Positions 10,836-21,129 of a DNA stretch of 64,000 bases are shown in pieces. Below the pieces are notes generated by a model, which was not told the DNA's origin, did no database searches, and saw nothing but the letters and a program-made list of their open reading frames with translations. Within the stretch, counting starts at the first letter, position 1; each line of letters begins with the position of its first letter. The stretch spans positions 1-64,000 of the forward strand of contig JADNRY010000218.1 in NCBI GenBank assembly GCA_015501585.1, written 5' to 3'. Source of the stretch: Rhodocollybia butyracea. Lineage: Eukaryota > Basidiomycota > Agaricomycetes > Agaricales > Omphalotaceae. A program made the position numbers and the translations under genes.

Positions 10836-11606
10836 TCAGGCCTTCCAGGCTGTATCCAGCTTCTCAATCTCTGGCTTCAGATTCTCCCACCAATTTGCCT
10901 CCGTCAACTTTGCTTCTAGCAGTAACAGAAATTTTTGTTCATAGCTGGCCAGACTGACCATATCCTCATCGGATGGCTTCTCTTTTGTCTCCCACCTAAG
11001 CTGAGGGAGACCTTTGATATTCGTTACTTTTGATTTTAGTTGATAAATCGAACAGGCACTATGCCTCCCGAAACCTCCGCGATACCCAACCCATGGCAAT
11101 TTGCTGTCGCGTATGTGACTGCGTGGCTCGAGCACAAAGATAAACATCTGATCGGAAGGCTTGCCATAGCCGAGGTCAAGATTCAGGAAATCGAAAGATG
11201 ATTCGGCCAACAGGGCAGCGTTAGTGAGTTCCTTGGGGGACTTGGACGGGGACTTGGACTTGGACTCAGAGGCAGCCTTTTTAGCAGCGCCGGTGATACC
11301 AAAAGTAAGCCCAATTCTGTCACCATGCTTAAGAGCAGGCAGGGTCTCCAATTTCCACTCCGAATCAAACACAGTAACTCAAGCTTTTTCCTTCCAGTAG
11401 TTGTGAATAAATGAGACCAAAATTGACTGAGTAGTTGACTCTACCTTTTCTTTACGGGGGGCCGGGGAAGTGACTTTATGGGCCATGTCATGGTTATTGT
11501 TGTCGGTGCAAGGCGCGAGGGGAGGGGTGGGCATTGCATGTACAGCGGAGATGAGCAAGGCGATGAGAACGAGCCCAAAGCAACGGATATGTGGTGGGAT
11601 TAGCAT
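10836..11606 (-). pseudogene. L family copy C (short subtype), decayed by point changes
   Basis: Exon 1 (11445-11606, 54 codons): signal peptide (MLIPPHIRCFGLVLIALLIS..), then PTPPLAPCTDNNNHD and SPAPRKEK before a GTAGAG donor. The acceptor seen in copy E as CTACTAG reads CTACTGG here, so the splice site is lost. In exon 2 the codon CGA (copy E, KARVTVFD) is TGA here, and a second CGA of copy E (WKTRDD) is TGA, ending the frame at 10836. The middle is well kept: VFDSEWKLETLPAL, QMFIFVLEPRSHIR, KLPWVGYRG, IYQLKSKVTNIKGLPQLRW, NWWENLKPEIEKLDTAW. Damage by C-to-T changes at CG sites is visible; the family role is unknown. Confidence 0.65.
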
Positions 11607-11654
11607 TCAAAAAGAACTGAAGAGTCTTTGGGGGAATGGGTGAACTGAACCAGC

Positions 11655-11662
11655 AGTTAACC
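11655..11662. other. Target-site duplication, left (AGTTAACC)
   Basis: AGTTAACC here and at 14565-14572 flank the element 11663-14564. In the uninterrupted sister promoters (10035, 15930, 23060, 24675) the site reads CAGCAGTTAACCTCC once. Confidence 0.8.
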
Positions 11663-14564
11663 CACCTCATACGCCCGGTAGACTTATATAGTAGCCTTTG
11701 ACATGGGGGGTGTGATGGTGTAGGGAGTTATCATAACAATCCGCTATTGTACAGTAGCGCAATAAAAGCGCTATATTTCATCTGACTTTGATGTAGTACT
11801 TAGTACAGTGATCTCTCGGGTACCGAGATCACGCGTATGCCGCCTCGAATATCGCAGCCTCCCGAACACTGTTTCTTGCTCAACTCCAGCACTCCCTCAC
11901 TCTCTGGTAGCTTTCGCGCCGTTATAACCTTTACATACTTGCCTCATAGTAACTGTAAATGCCCTTATGTACAAGGTTGTGTACATAAGGGCATGCACAG
12001 TGACCCGCCGTACAGATAAGTTGTTGCATCGTCTTCTCCAATATAAATAAGTGGTTACAAACAAACAAACTCTCTCAAACGTTCAAACCACTGTTTGGCT
12101 TTGAGAGTGTGGCCTATAAGACACAAGAGGCTACCATCTCATCTTCAATAGTTGCAGTTAATAGATGATATACTGCTCACATATTGTGAGTATCCAGGAG
12201 CTTCAAATGTATAGCAACCATGGGGGCCCTCTATGTAACATATAGGGCTAGTATTATCTAGTGGTTGTGCTGAACGATGAGGAGAGCTGTGGATGGAATC
12301 GTGGGAACATACCGGAAAAGGTTGCTGGTGCTCCCGCTCGTTGTTCCAAACGGTGAGCAGAGGGAGGGGATAATTTCCGATTAGGAGCGAACATTGCGGA
12401 AGCTCATGATGGGGAGGTGTAATTGTTCCTTCTCGAGTGAGATTTACATAAAAATATACCCCAAGGAGCTTGAAATACTCCTTCCTTTGTAAAGATGTGC
12501 AGTAAAAGTCATATTCACTAGCCAAAACAGTTTGCTCCAGAAGGAACGAGTTTACTTACGGGCTTGATATAGTGGTAATAGACTTTTGTATGCTATATCA
12601 ACATAATATGGCAAAATTAGAGTTATTTACCAACTTCAACAGTCTCAAGAGGGTAATAGGTCTTCAAGGATCAAACCAAGTGCAACGACTTGGATGAATG
12701 TAAGTAAGGTCATGTTAACATTGTCAGACCACTCCAGTAGAGCCAATTTTATTGTGTAATAAAGGACTATTATAGATTGTCTCATTGTCCAAACATGATG
12801 ACCGTAGTACAAGTTGTTCCTTCTTGAGCTCGCTGTTTTGCCTAGTGAATACGACTTTTACTGCATCTCTTTACAAAGGGGTGGATATTTCAAGAACCTT
12901 GTGGTATATTTGTATGCAAATTTTGCTCTAAAAGAAACGATTGCACCTTTGCATGAGCTTCCGTGATGTCCGCTTTTAATCAGAAATGATCCCCTCCCTC
13001 TGCTCACCGTTTGGAACAACGAGCGGAAGCACCGGCAAACTTTTCCGGTACATTCCCATGTTTCAATTTGCGGCTCTCCTCGTTGTTCACCATGACCACA
13101 AGGGATATTTGGCCCTATAAACTAAATAGAGGGCCTCCATAGCCTCTATACATTGTAAAATACTAGATACTTACACCATGCAAGCCATAGATGATCTATT
13201 AACTGCAACTATTGATGACGAGATGGTGAGACAAGCAAGAGGGCAATAAGGAAGACTCCAGTGGGTGGTATACTGTCGTTCAAAGCTGGAGCAGCATTGC
13301 TGACATTGAGGGTTCAAGTATCTGATACTTCCATATGGGGGGCCTGTACCATAGTGCTCTTCAGGAAGCTCAAGTCCATCAACTGTATGCCTTTGCTTCT
13401 CTGACACTGTTTCTCACAATTTTTCAAGTCATGAGATATGTATGGGTTATAACAACATGAACTTCATATAAATTTACAAGGAATGGAGCACTGGACTGGG
13501 GCAGAAGATAGTTTGCTCAGGAGGCGGCGCAAATTAAGGCGCATATGTTTGGGACGGCTTACGCGTGATCTGAGAGATCTCTGTACATCAAAGTCAGACG
13601 AAATATAGCGCTTTTATTGCGCTACTGTACAATAGCGAATTGTTATGATAACTCCCTACGCCATCACACCCCCCATGTCAAAGGTGTCATGCCCTAGGCA
13701 TATACAGACTGCTGACGTTTCCTGCTTACCATTACATAACCCGCTTCCGCCGCATTTCCAGTTCCGATACACTTCCACTTTGCTTCCGTTTTACTTTTTC
13801 CTTCACTGTACACTTTCTATGATCCCGTCGATCCATTCTCCATCATTCTTACAATCATACATATGCTTTATGCTCATCCCGCTGCTTCCGCTTATGTTCA
13901 TTGTTGTCTTTCATCCCTTGTACTTCTTTTGGCTATTCTTGTCTTTTCTACTCTCAGATTATTACCTATCGCTACTCCGGTCCTCGAGTACCCTTTATAT
14001 AGTTCCGTACCATGTCAAGTACAGTAGATTGGAAATATTGCTTAACCCCTTGACTCATGTGCTCTTGTGTGTTCCGGTTTCTCGCTTTATCTGTTTCTTT
14101 AACTCTGTTTCTTCACTCCATCGTTTTCACAACCTCTGCAATCTACTATCATCTATTTGGTTCCGCTCTGTTTGCACTGCATCAGGTCAGCTACTGCTTG
14201 ACCTTCCGCTTCTGCTCATATCGCTATCAAAGCGCTTGCACTTAGTGGGTCCTACCCTTCGAGTCGGAAACTCATCTACTCTTAGGCTTACTCGCCGAGT
14301 TCATTCTATTGCCTGTACGGACCTGCCGTCCTTACATTAGTACCTTGGACAATCCCAACACGAGTCTTACATCCCATAGGCACTTTGGAACCGTTCTACA
14401 CTCACATCCTTTCACATCTCAAACCAACTTTCCCAGTTCGGCTGAACGACGGTAGTACAGAGCGTATCCGCACTTTGGTTTCCAGGTTTGTAACCTGCGC
14501 TCGAAGGATTCTGCCTAGATCCTTACAAAAGGCTACTATATAGGTCTACTGGGCATATGAGGTG
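11663..14564. mobile_element. T1: 2.9-kb non-autonomous hAT-like element with giant fold-back
   Basis: Terminal inverted repeats of about 37 bp begin CACCTCATACGCCC at 11663 and end GGGCATATGAGGTG at 14564, with few mismatches. An exact 8-bp target duplication (AGTTAACC) flanks them, and the empty site is known from sister promoters, so the borders are firm. Eight-base duplications are typical of the hAT superfamily; no transposase was recognised. Inside lies an imperfect inverted repeat of nearly 1 kb per arm (11695-13684). An open frame of 231 codons (13645-14340, plus) is rich in L/S/F because the strand is pyrimidine-rich; I do not call it a gene. The element splits the promoter of L copy C. 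Confidence 0.8.
11695..13684. repeat. 2-kb imperfect palindrome inside T1
   Basis: Left end CCTTTGACATGGGGGGTGTG pairs with CACACCCCCCATGTCAAAGG at the right end. Matching continues inward through GCGCAATAAAAGCGCTATAT (11757-11776, pair 13604-13623), the region 12140-12240 (pair 13130-13230) and CTCCCGCTCGTTGTTCCAAA (12331-12350, pair about 13011-13030), to a centre near 12690. Arms have diverged by substitutions and small indels, so this is an old fold-back and not an assembly artefact. Confidence 0.75.
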
Positions 14565-14885
14565 AGTTAACCTCCACCACCATGTTGATCCCTCTTTATA
14601 TATCATTAGCCAAAACAGCGCAAACCGGTACGGAACATACATAGAATGGTGGAACTAGTGGAACCCGGGTCAAAGCAGGACCAGTCCCCAGATTTATTTG
14701 TCGAAAATCAAAGATGGTGAAGCCTTGGGGAAGCAGCTGATGAACAAATTTAGATGCTGTGTAGGTGACTTGCGAGCTGCTGGAGCTGAGGCCTGCAGGC
14801 TCTGAGGCTGCAAAAAAGGCTTGAGATTTGTTTGGGCGCTTGGCAGACACTCGCTGGTGCTTTACGCTTTTACAGTTGTTTGTAC
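14565..14885. repeat. R block, copy 3 (displaced promoter half of L copy C)
   Basis: Begins with the right AGTTAACC duplication and continues the promoter cut by T1: CCTCCACC.., CCCTCTTTATATATC, then AGCCAAAACAGCGCAAACCGG. It resembles the region upstream of L copy E and P (24676-24995), including GAGATTTGTTTGGGCGCTTG and CAGACACT. Near 14868 (CGCTTTTA) it changes abruptly into the 3' flank of an L gene (CAGTTGTTTGTACACTACAC), which marks a recombination junction. Confidence 0.6.
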
Positions 14886-15240
14886 ACTACACTACAGTGG
14901 TTTTTATATTAAAGTTTAAAGGTCAAAAATGCGTGGTGGTGCTGCACCCTTCTTCTCCCGTTCTGCGCCTTCTCTGCTTCTCTCTTCTACTTCCATTCCT
15001 CTGCCTTCCATGCTGCTGCTTCCTCGTCCATTTCCCCTTCCTTCTTTGCCTTCTGTGCAGCTACCTTCATCCGTCTCTCTTCCATCAGTGCCTTATTTGC
15101 TTCAGCCTTCTTCTTCTGTTTCAACCTCTCTTCCTCTGTCATCTGTGCTGCCGCCTTCCGTTTTGGTTGATAATTTGTGGCAGTTTTCTTCAGGGCATTG
15201 ATTTACTCAGCACTGGAATGATTTGGGACCAGTTGGGCGC
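14886..15240 (-). pseudogene. L-family tail remnant
   Basis: On the minus strand, 14929-15201 encodes a K/E/A/Q-rich segment (AAQMTEEERLKQKKKAEA, then RRMKVAAQKAKKEGEMDEEA), like the charged tails of copies B and D, followed by an L-type 3' flank. Stops interrupt it and no middle domain or signal exon is attached. The first 16 codons of an L gene lie separately at 15847-15894. Confidence 0.55.
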
Positions 15241-15420
15241 AAAGTAAACATGTTGTCTGTGTATAACATCTTTCTAACACGATCTTGTAGCCCTTCAATT
15301 CAAGATAAGCTGAAATGGTAAGTCGATTTGATCTAGTTTTCTTTCGTGTTTTAACAATTTCATTCCTAGAAAAAGACCAAATCCAAGGCGAAAAAACCCA
15401 AGTCTGCAGCAGAGTAGATT
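15241..15420 (+). other. Possible 3' gene end fragment (Lys-rich)
   Basis: A GTAAGT..CCTAG intron (about 15318-15368) joins to a short plus-strand exon reading KKTKSKAKKPKSAAE and a stop at 15415. It could be the last exon of a gene whose body was lost, but nothing upstream supports it as a working gene. Confidence 0.2.
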
Positions 15421-15484
15421 TTTTTCATATCAGACATTCTAGTGGCATTGTAGAGTGCTCAGATTGCATGGTAGTACTGTAATA

Positions 15485-15625
15485 GCATCGTAGTAATGTC
15501 GTAGTAATGTTGTAGTAGCGTCGTAGTAGTATGGAATGGCTAAATCATACATCTGCGTAGTAATGTCGTAGTAATGTTGTAGTAGCGTCGTAGTAGTATG
15601 GAATGGCCTAAATCATACATCTGCT
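15485..15625. repeat. 67-bp tandem duplication with GTAGTA-rich subrepeats
   Basis: Two copies of a 67-bp unit (starts 15491 and 15558) containing repeated GTAGTAATGT/GTAGTAGCGTC words and ending AAATCATACATCTGC. Confidence 0.8.
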
Positions 15626-15846
15626 CTCACCCTTTTTCACCCGTTCTGAACCGATTCAGTGATCCGCCAGAATGGCTCAGATCGGGGCGGCCTACTCAAA
15701 GCAGTCTGAGCCTATCTGAGCCTATCTGGCCATATCAAAGTTGTCCAACACGCCAGATTATTGCTTCAGAGCAGTTCCGGCCACGTCAGAGCCCGTGAAA
15801 TTGCTTGAGCTGTTCTGGACCTACCTGGGCGTCCAGAGTTCTCACT

Positions 15847-15894
15847 GGGGATGAAGACGAGTCCAAAGCAGTGGATGTGTGGTGTAATGAGCAT
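15847..15894 (-). pseudogene. L exon 1 remnant
   Basis: Sixteen codons from the start at 15894 (MLITPHIHCFGLVFI) match copy A, then similarity stops. The complete L promoter block (15895-15975) is upstream of it. Only the start of an L gene survives here. Confidence 0.7.
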
Positions 15895-16569
15895 TGGTGA
15901 AGAGCGCCTGGGGGGATGGGTGAACTGAATCAGCAGTTGACCTCCACCATCACATTGCTCCCTCGTTTATATATCATTGGCCAAAACGGCGCAAACTGGT
16001 ATGGAACATACAAGGACCCTTGAATATACCCTTATGTGTTGGTTGTCCGGTTTGTATCATCGGAGGGGTTTGAGGACCCCATACCCGGGTGGAATGTTCA
16101 TATCAAAGGGCCTGCTGCAGGCAAAGCCGGATTTTTTTTCGTATCATAACCCTCTTGGGCCCCGGATTTTTATTGCACTTATGGGCCGCTCGCTGGTCAA
16201 GCCTGTGAGTAAGTACAAATGAATCAAAGAAATTAGCTACTTTGCTAATGAAGGATGTATGAAGCCCTAGAGCTTGTTAGCTGTAGAACATGCACAAAAC
16301 GCGAAATTGGAGCTCTGGCGCGGAAAAATTTGACCTAGTTGAGAGTTCGTATCAAAAGGGGGTCTGGGAGCCCGATTTTGGTTTGTATAATCTGGGCCAA
16401 AATCCAGCAAATTTTCAACCAGGTTCAGATCGTATATTCAAGGGTCCTAACATACATCACATGGTGGAACGAAACAGCACTCTGGACCCAGGGTCCCTGA
16501 AAATTATCAAAAATCAAAGATGGTCATTGGTGCTTGCCAAGTAGCTCCAAGGGGCGGCCTGGGGCGGCT
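15895..16569. repeat. L promoter plus R block, copy 4, split by T2
   Basis: The L promoter (15895-15974) and R block (15975-16012 and 16449-16569) are in the same order as elsewhere, interrupted only by the T2 insertion. They run into T3 at 16570. Confidence 0.7.
16013..16448. mobile_element. T2: 436-bp non-autonomous TIR element
   Basis: Terminal repeats AGGACCCTTGAATATAC / GTATATTCAAGGGTCCT (17 bp, perfect) are flanked by exact 8-bp duplications AACATACA (16005-16012 and 16449-16456). Sister R blocks (5400, 23125) show the uninterrupted sequence. No coding capacity; an 8-bp duplication points to hAT. Confidence 0.85.
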
Positions 16570-17677
16570 TGCGGTAGGCGGGATGGGCAAGGTTCAAATT
16601 AAAATAATTTTCCAAAATCTTGGCAAAATCCAGGCAGGGTCATGGCTCAGCAAGGTTGTCCAATGGGCGATTAGTGGGCACTCTGCTCAAGCTCATCGGT
16701 TTGAGCAATGAGCAATGAGCTCGAGGGCTTCGGGAAGCTTCGGGACCAATGAAATTTACCTATGGCATGAAATAGATATTAAGATTGATCAAAATTCTGC
16801 ACTGAAGATTAACCTGTCGAAGATTCAAAGTCAGACTCTTGGATTTGTAGCTGCAGGCTTCACACTTGATAGGATGTATTTATCTGAGCCTAACTAGCCA
16901 TATTTTTCAAAGAGTATACTCATTTCATCCTCATTGTCTCTTCGGTTGGTTTTTGGTAATTAGGTTTCCACTGAGCTCATACTTGTTGCATACTTGTATA
17001 TTGAATTCTTGTTCTCCTACCTACCCTTGTAGTTCTATAGACTTCAATAGGAATATACAAGTTGGTTTCTGCTTGGCCAGTGAACTTAATAGATTTCTGC
17101 AATGATCAGAATCTGCATAGGTGTGCACTTTAGCCGCTCATAAGTACATCATTCTGTAACTAGTACTGAGGCGCCGCAGGCGGCAGGAATAAGCTAAGTA
17201 AGCTTTGGATTCTATCCAAGGTGAGTTCGATGGGACCTCAGTGATATCTTTGAGCTCCTACGGGGAGAAAGGAGTCTCTTATATTACCCATAATGATAAG
17301 TCGTGTATTCATACGTACCGTAGATACTTGTCTGTGAGTGTACAGTGTACATAAGCCCATAGGACCTTGCAATACATACCCAATAAGTACGGAGCACGAC
17401 ACTACACCAGAGTCAGTCATGAGCATGAGCCCAGTGATCAGGTGCTTTCGGGCTGGGACAAGAATGACGGCACCCACCCGCGGGTGGCCATTTTCCGCCT
17501 CCGAACATGCTCTGCATGCCTATTAGAGATGCCTAGCCCAACCTTTCGCGATGAGGATGGATGGCCAATTTACCTACATCACTTATCAGAAACGGCACAT
17601 CAGCCCGACCCTAGATTTTACATTGATTTTACCAAAATTTCGAAAAATATTGAACCTTGCCCATCCCGCCTACCGCA
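16570..17677. mobile_element. T3: 1.1-kb non-autonomous TIR element
   Basis: Terminal repeats start TGCGGTAGGCGGGATGGGCA and are perfect for 28 bp, then imperfect for some 40 more. Flanks repeat GGCGGCT (16563-16569 and 17678-17684; 8 bp with one mismatch). The empty site reads GGGGCGGCTAA in the R block at 23288. No transposase frame was recognised. Confidence 0.8.
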
Positions 17678-17772
17678 GGCGGCTAAATGCGAATGTCGAC
17701 TTGCTCAGGCTCAGGAAAGAAAAAGGCTGAAGCCGAGGAGCGCTAAGGCGTTTGGGCGCTTGACACGCCTTT

Positions 17773-18850
17773 TTACCCACGGCTCGTATCCTAACTCTGT
17801 GGTGAATCAGATGCTTTCAAGTTTTTTCAAGTTAAGAAAAGGAGAGAAAAGAAAGGAAAAGGGAAGAAATTATTTACCTTTTGTTGCATATATTTCCAAG
17901 TTTTCTTGGCTCAATTTGACATATTCATGGATATACACTGTTTTTGGCCTCAGTCCGCTTTTGTATTCAAGATGATTTCGCGTTCCGGACGCCTGACTAC
18001 CAGAATGGCAAGTATCTCCGGATGGAGTCAGGACTCAGCCAATGGAAATCAAGATGACAGAATGCCGAGCATGCCGGTTCTCTCAATTTACGTGCGCTTC
18101 ATGCAAGAAAGTAATAACGCTAGTATTCATTGAGGTCATTGAGGTTAAAGCTTCTCAGAAGAGAGAATGTATGAATACTGTAGTCTATCTAATTATGCAA
18201 GAGAATTACACGTTCTACTGGATAGTTGACACATAATACAAGTGGCTTTGAATGGTGAACACTTCCAGTGAAAAAATAAGACTGCAACTAGCTGAGATGA
18301 CTCGAGACAGTTTGCAAGTTACCTGGTACTGTCCAATGTAATTGATTAACCAGTTGTATACTTAGTTGCAATGTATGTAATGAATCAGAGGTGTGTAAGA
18401 CGCATAGACCAGTGTGCTGCGAAATCAGAACAACAAGCATATGACACAGCAGCACAATTATCTTAGGTATAGCAAAAAAACTAAGTACACAGGGTACGAG
18501 TGACACAATGCCATGTATTGATGAGTAGCACAGAGTTGAGAGTGCAGAGCCATTCATCCTTCTAATCTTGTTGAGATTAGTGAATTTTGACGAGGTGATT
18601 TAGCTTCTGAGATGATAGAGAGACCACATATATACCAACAAGTTCGAACAACATATAATTGATTACTACAACGTGTTCGCGCCAGCTTCCTCCTATGAGA
18701 GAAGTGGTGGATGGGGCTCAGAAGGAACTGTTACTGAGGCAGCGGACGGCGGTGGCCTGACGTATATAGCTCACGTGCACTATCCTCTCTCCAAATCAAG
18801 TATGTGGCTGTGTCAGGTCGCCACAGGACCACGAAACGAGCCTTACCCAC
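17773..18850. mobile_element. T4: 1.06-kb non-autonomous hAT-like element
   Basis: The element is 17781-18842. It has short terminal repeats (GGCTCGT.. and ..ACGAGCC, with further partial pairing to CTGTGG) and an exact 8-bp target duplication TTACCCAC (17773-17780, 18843-18850). The filled site splits the 5' flank of P copy 2; P copy 1 (5585) and the intact P (24998) show the site once. No transposase. Confidence 0.82.
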
Positions 18851-19500
18851 AACCTTATTGATAACGACTATGCTTTTCTTGTCTCCGCCAGGCTCTTTTA
18901 TCACTAACCTGCACCTCTAATCGAACGCCCACAAATTTGCGAAATGTTTTCGCCACAACATCTGGATAGTCTTCCGCCTCAGCCTCTCAATTTCGGCGAC
19001 CATGGTCTCCAGATCGTTACGCGTACAACCCGTATACATCGGTAACTTGCAACTGAAACCACAATCCAGATACTTACTTTTATGATGAAAACGCGCGCGA
19101 TTTACATCGGGAATATCCACAATATTCTTCACAGCAATACCAGCTGGACCCTAGAATCCACCTTCCATCTTCTATCTTAACAACCTCGTCCGCCGCTACT
19201 CATGTCTCGTTCTCGGCTTATTCACCCACCCATCGGCCTTTCTCTCTACCCCTCCTTCTCGTTAGTCACCCTATTCTTCCCGAAATGCGCTTCCAGCCTT
19301 GGTCACGTAGTTGGTACGTATACCATTGCCACCTCCGGACATCCACACCCCTCTTCTCGTCTCTGTATTCGATCCCAAACGCAAATACTTTTTGATCCCA
19401 CTATGGCCGCGAAACGAGCATAGCAGTTTGACTCTGATCCTTGTTATATCTGACGCGTTCGGGTGCGAACGAAGCTCCCGATCCTCTTGCGAATGGAGCT
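18851..19500 (+). pseudogene. P-gene copy 2, decayed
   Basis: Similar to the 5' flank and N-terminal coding region of P (start near 18944, ATGTTTTCGCCACAACATCT). It contains the same internal deletion junction as copy 1 (GACTCTGATC joined to the CGTTCGGGTGCGAA stretch, about 19433-19470). It lacks more of the Pro-rich region than copy 1. Frameshifts throughout; no product expected. Confidence 0.75.
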
Positions 19501-19569
19501 GCAGTAGCTCCAGTAGTTGCTCGAAGATTTTGGTTACTTGTACATGGATGTTGCATTCTGACATAGTAC

Positions 19570-20910
19570 GTCAGCTACTGACTCCTGCCTGTGGAATTCA
19601 AGACGCATCCCGATTCCCGGTGACTACTTGAACAGGCTGAAAGTTTCGTGCACACTTCCTTGGCCTTTCAGATCGTGGAAGCGATACTTGGCATTGGGCT
19701 TCCGGTGTGCATAATAACGAATCAGGTTTTGTCCTGATCGTAAGTACATTCGTTGGTAAACTTTTTCTCTTGCCGACTACCTTCCAGTATCTAATCGAAT
19801 TGTCTGCTAGACCAACGGCTATTCAAACTTTGATCCTGGGTGGAGGTGCGGGAAACTGGGCTCATTTGTTTTCTCGTGGCAGAAGAGCGGACGGTAGTGA
19901 GGGTTCCTAGTAAGATCATGCAGGGGAATCTCACAGCTCATCGATATCTAGCTGGTGCTGTTGCGTTATTTACCTTTACTGGAGGAGTTGATCCCTTTCC
20001 TCTGGTTCCTCAAAATGGCAACAACGCTACTTACTTAACCCCTTAACGAGGCCACCGGTCTCCTTGACCAGACCTCTTACGATGCTAGTACCGCATTCGA
20101 TAATGAAGTAAGCAATCTCTTGTCTAGAGTGCTTCACCGTCGCTAATACAACTATGTACACCCCTTAGCTTTTTCAATTTCTGCTCAATCCTCCACTGGA
20201 AGTTCCGACTTTTCATTTGAAGCCGTCTCTTCTTTTAATGCTGCAGCTTTATCCGCCAGTTCTGTTGTCGCTGTCGCTTCCAGTTCCAAGACTCCGGTGG
20301 CTACGACTGTTGCCGCCCCGGAAACTACTGGAACCCCAGTTCTAGTCCCTTCTCGAGCCCAGGTCAGAGATGACCCTGTTACTCGTGCATTCTCCACCGC
20401 ACAATTTCAGATCTCTTATGGGAATCTTTGTTGACCCCACCGCTGAAGATTTCTGTGAAAATCTGATTCCTATTACTGCGCAACGCTGCGATGGATGTAC
20501 GAACCAGTAATCACTGCTAGAGTACATACTGGAACTGCGCTGTTTGTCAGCTCTTTGGTGAGTGCTTACTTATTGAACATGGTTCGAGAATTAACTTATC
20601 TTACTCTAAACTCAAAGATGCTTGAACTTTGACCCGTCGTGCTATGGGGAACCAGGTTATCATTTTCTCCTGTTTGGAAGGACATGCAGATCGAGGTAAG
20701 TATATCGTCCCCCAGATAAATCTACATGCTCAAACTTCATCCACTAGGTGGAACTGTGACCGATTCTCAATTATTCTGTTTGTTCGACAGTAGCGGAAAC
20801 CTCGACGATCGGACTTGTGATACTACGAATCCTTCAGGAAACCAGGTGCGTTCAAGCGTGTTTTCAGGTTCATCTCGTCTGATATAACTTATGCAGCTCT
20901 TCACGATCGT
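19570..20910 (+). pseudogene. Macrofage-activating-glycoprotein-like relic, copy 2
   Basis: Same exon-intron pieces as 6560-8110, with some better preserved: YLAGAVALFTFTGGVDPFPL (about 19948-20007), VPQNGNNATYLT, the Ser/Thr/Ala-rich linker, NQVIIFSCLEGHADR, and TVTDSQL.CLFDSSGNLDDR ending TTNPSGNQ with GGA where copy 1 has TGA. Exons are separated by small GT-AG introns. A 1-2 base break before NQVIIF, other indels and the missing upstream part make it a relic, but it is closer to the ancestral gene. Confidence 0.58.
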
Positions 20911-20968
20911 TCCCCAGAGGAAGTTGGATAACAGTCTCATTACGCTAAATCCATTTTTTCACGTCGCA

Positions 20969-21128
20969 TATGGCTCAGCAGCTGTGAAATAGACGTACAA
21001 TTTTAAAACATACATACATTTACATTGATAAGCTAGCGAGAACTCATTTTTTAGTTCTCGCTAGCTTATCAATGTAAATGTATGTATGTTTTAAAATTGT
21101 ACGTCTATTTCACAGCTGCTGAGCCATA
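20969..21128. repeat. Perfect palindrome, 76-bp arms, 8-nt loop
   Basis: The left arm 20969-21044 is an exact reverse complement of the right arm 21053-21128; the loop is CATTTTTT. The right arm and loop have a single diverged counterpart in the sister copy at about 8043-8095 (CATTTTTTAGTTCCTGCTAG..), whereas the left arm has none, so the left arm is the new inverted copy. Confidence 0.92.
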
Positions 21129-21129
21129 C

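Noticed and set aside
13645..14340. 231-codon open frame inside T1
   Set aside because: Rich in L, S, F and I because the plus strand is pyrimidine-rich. No transposase or membrane-protein motif pattern, and no homologous frame elsewhere in the window.
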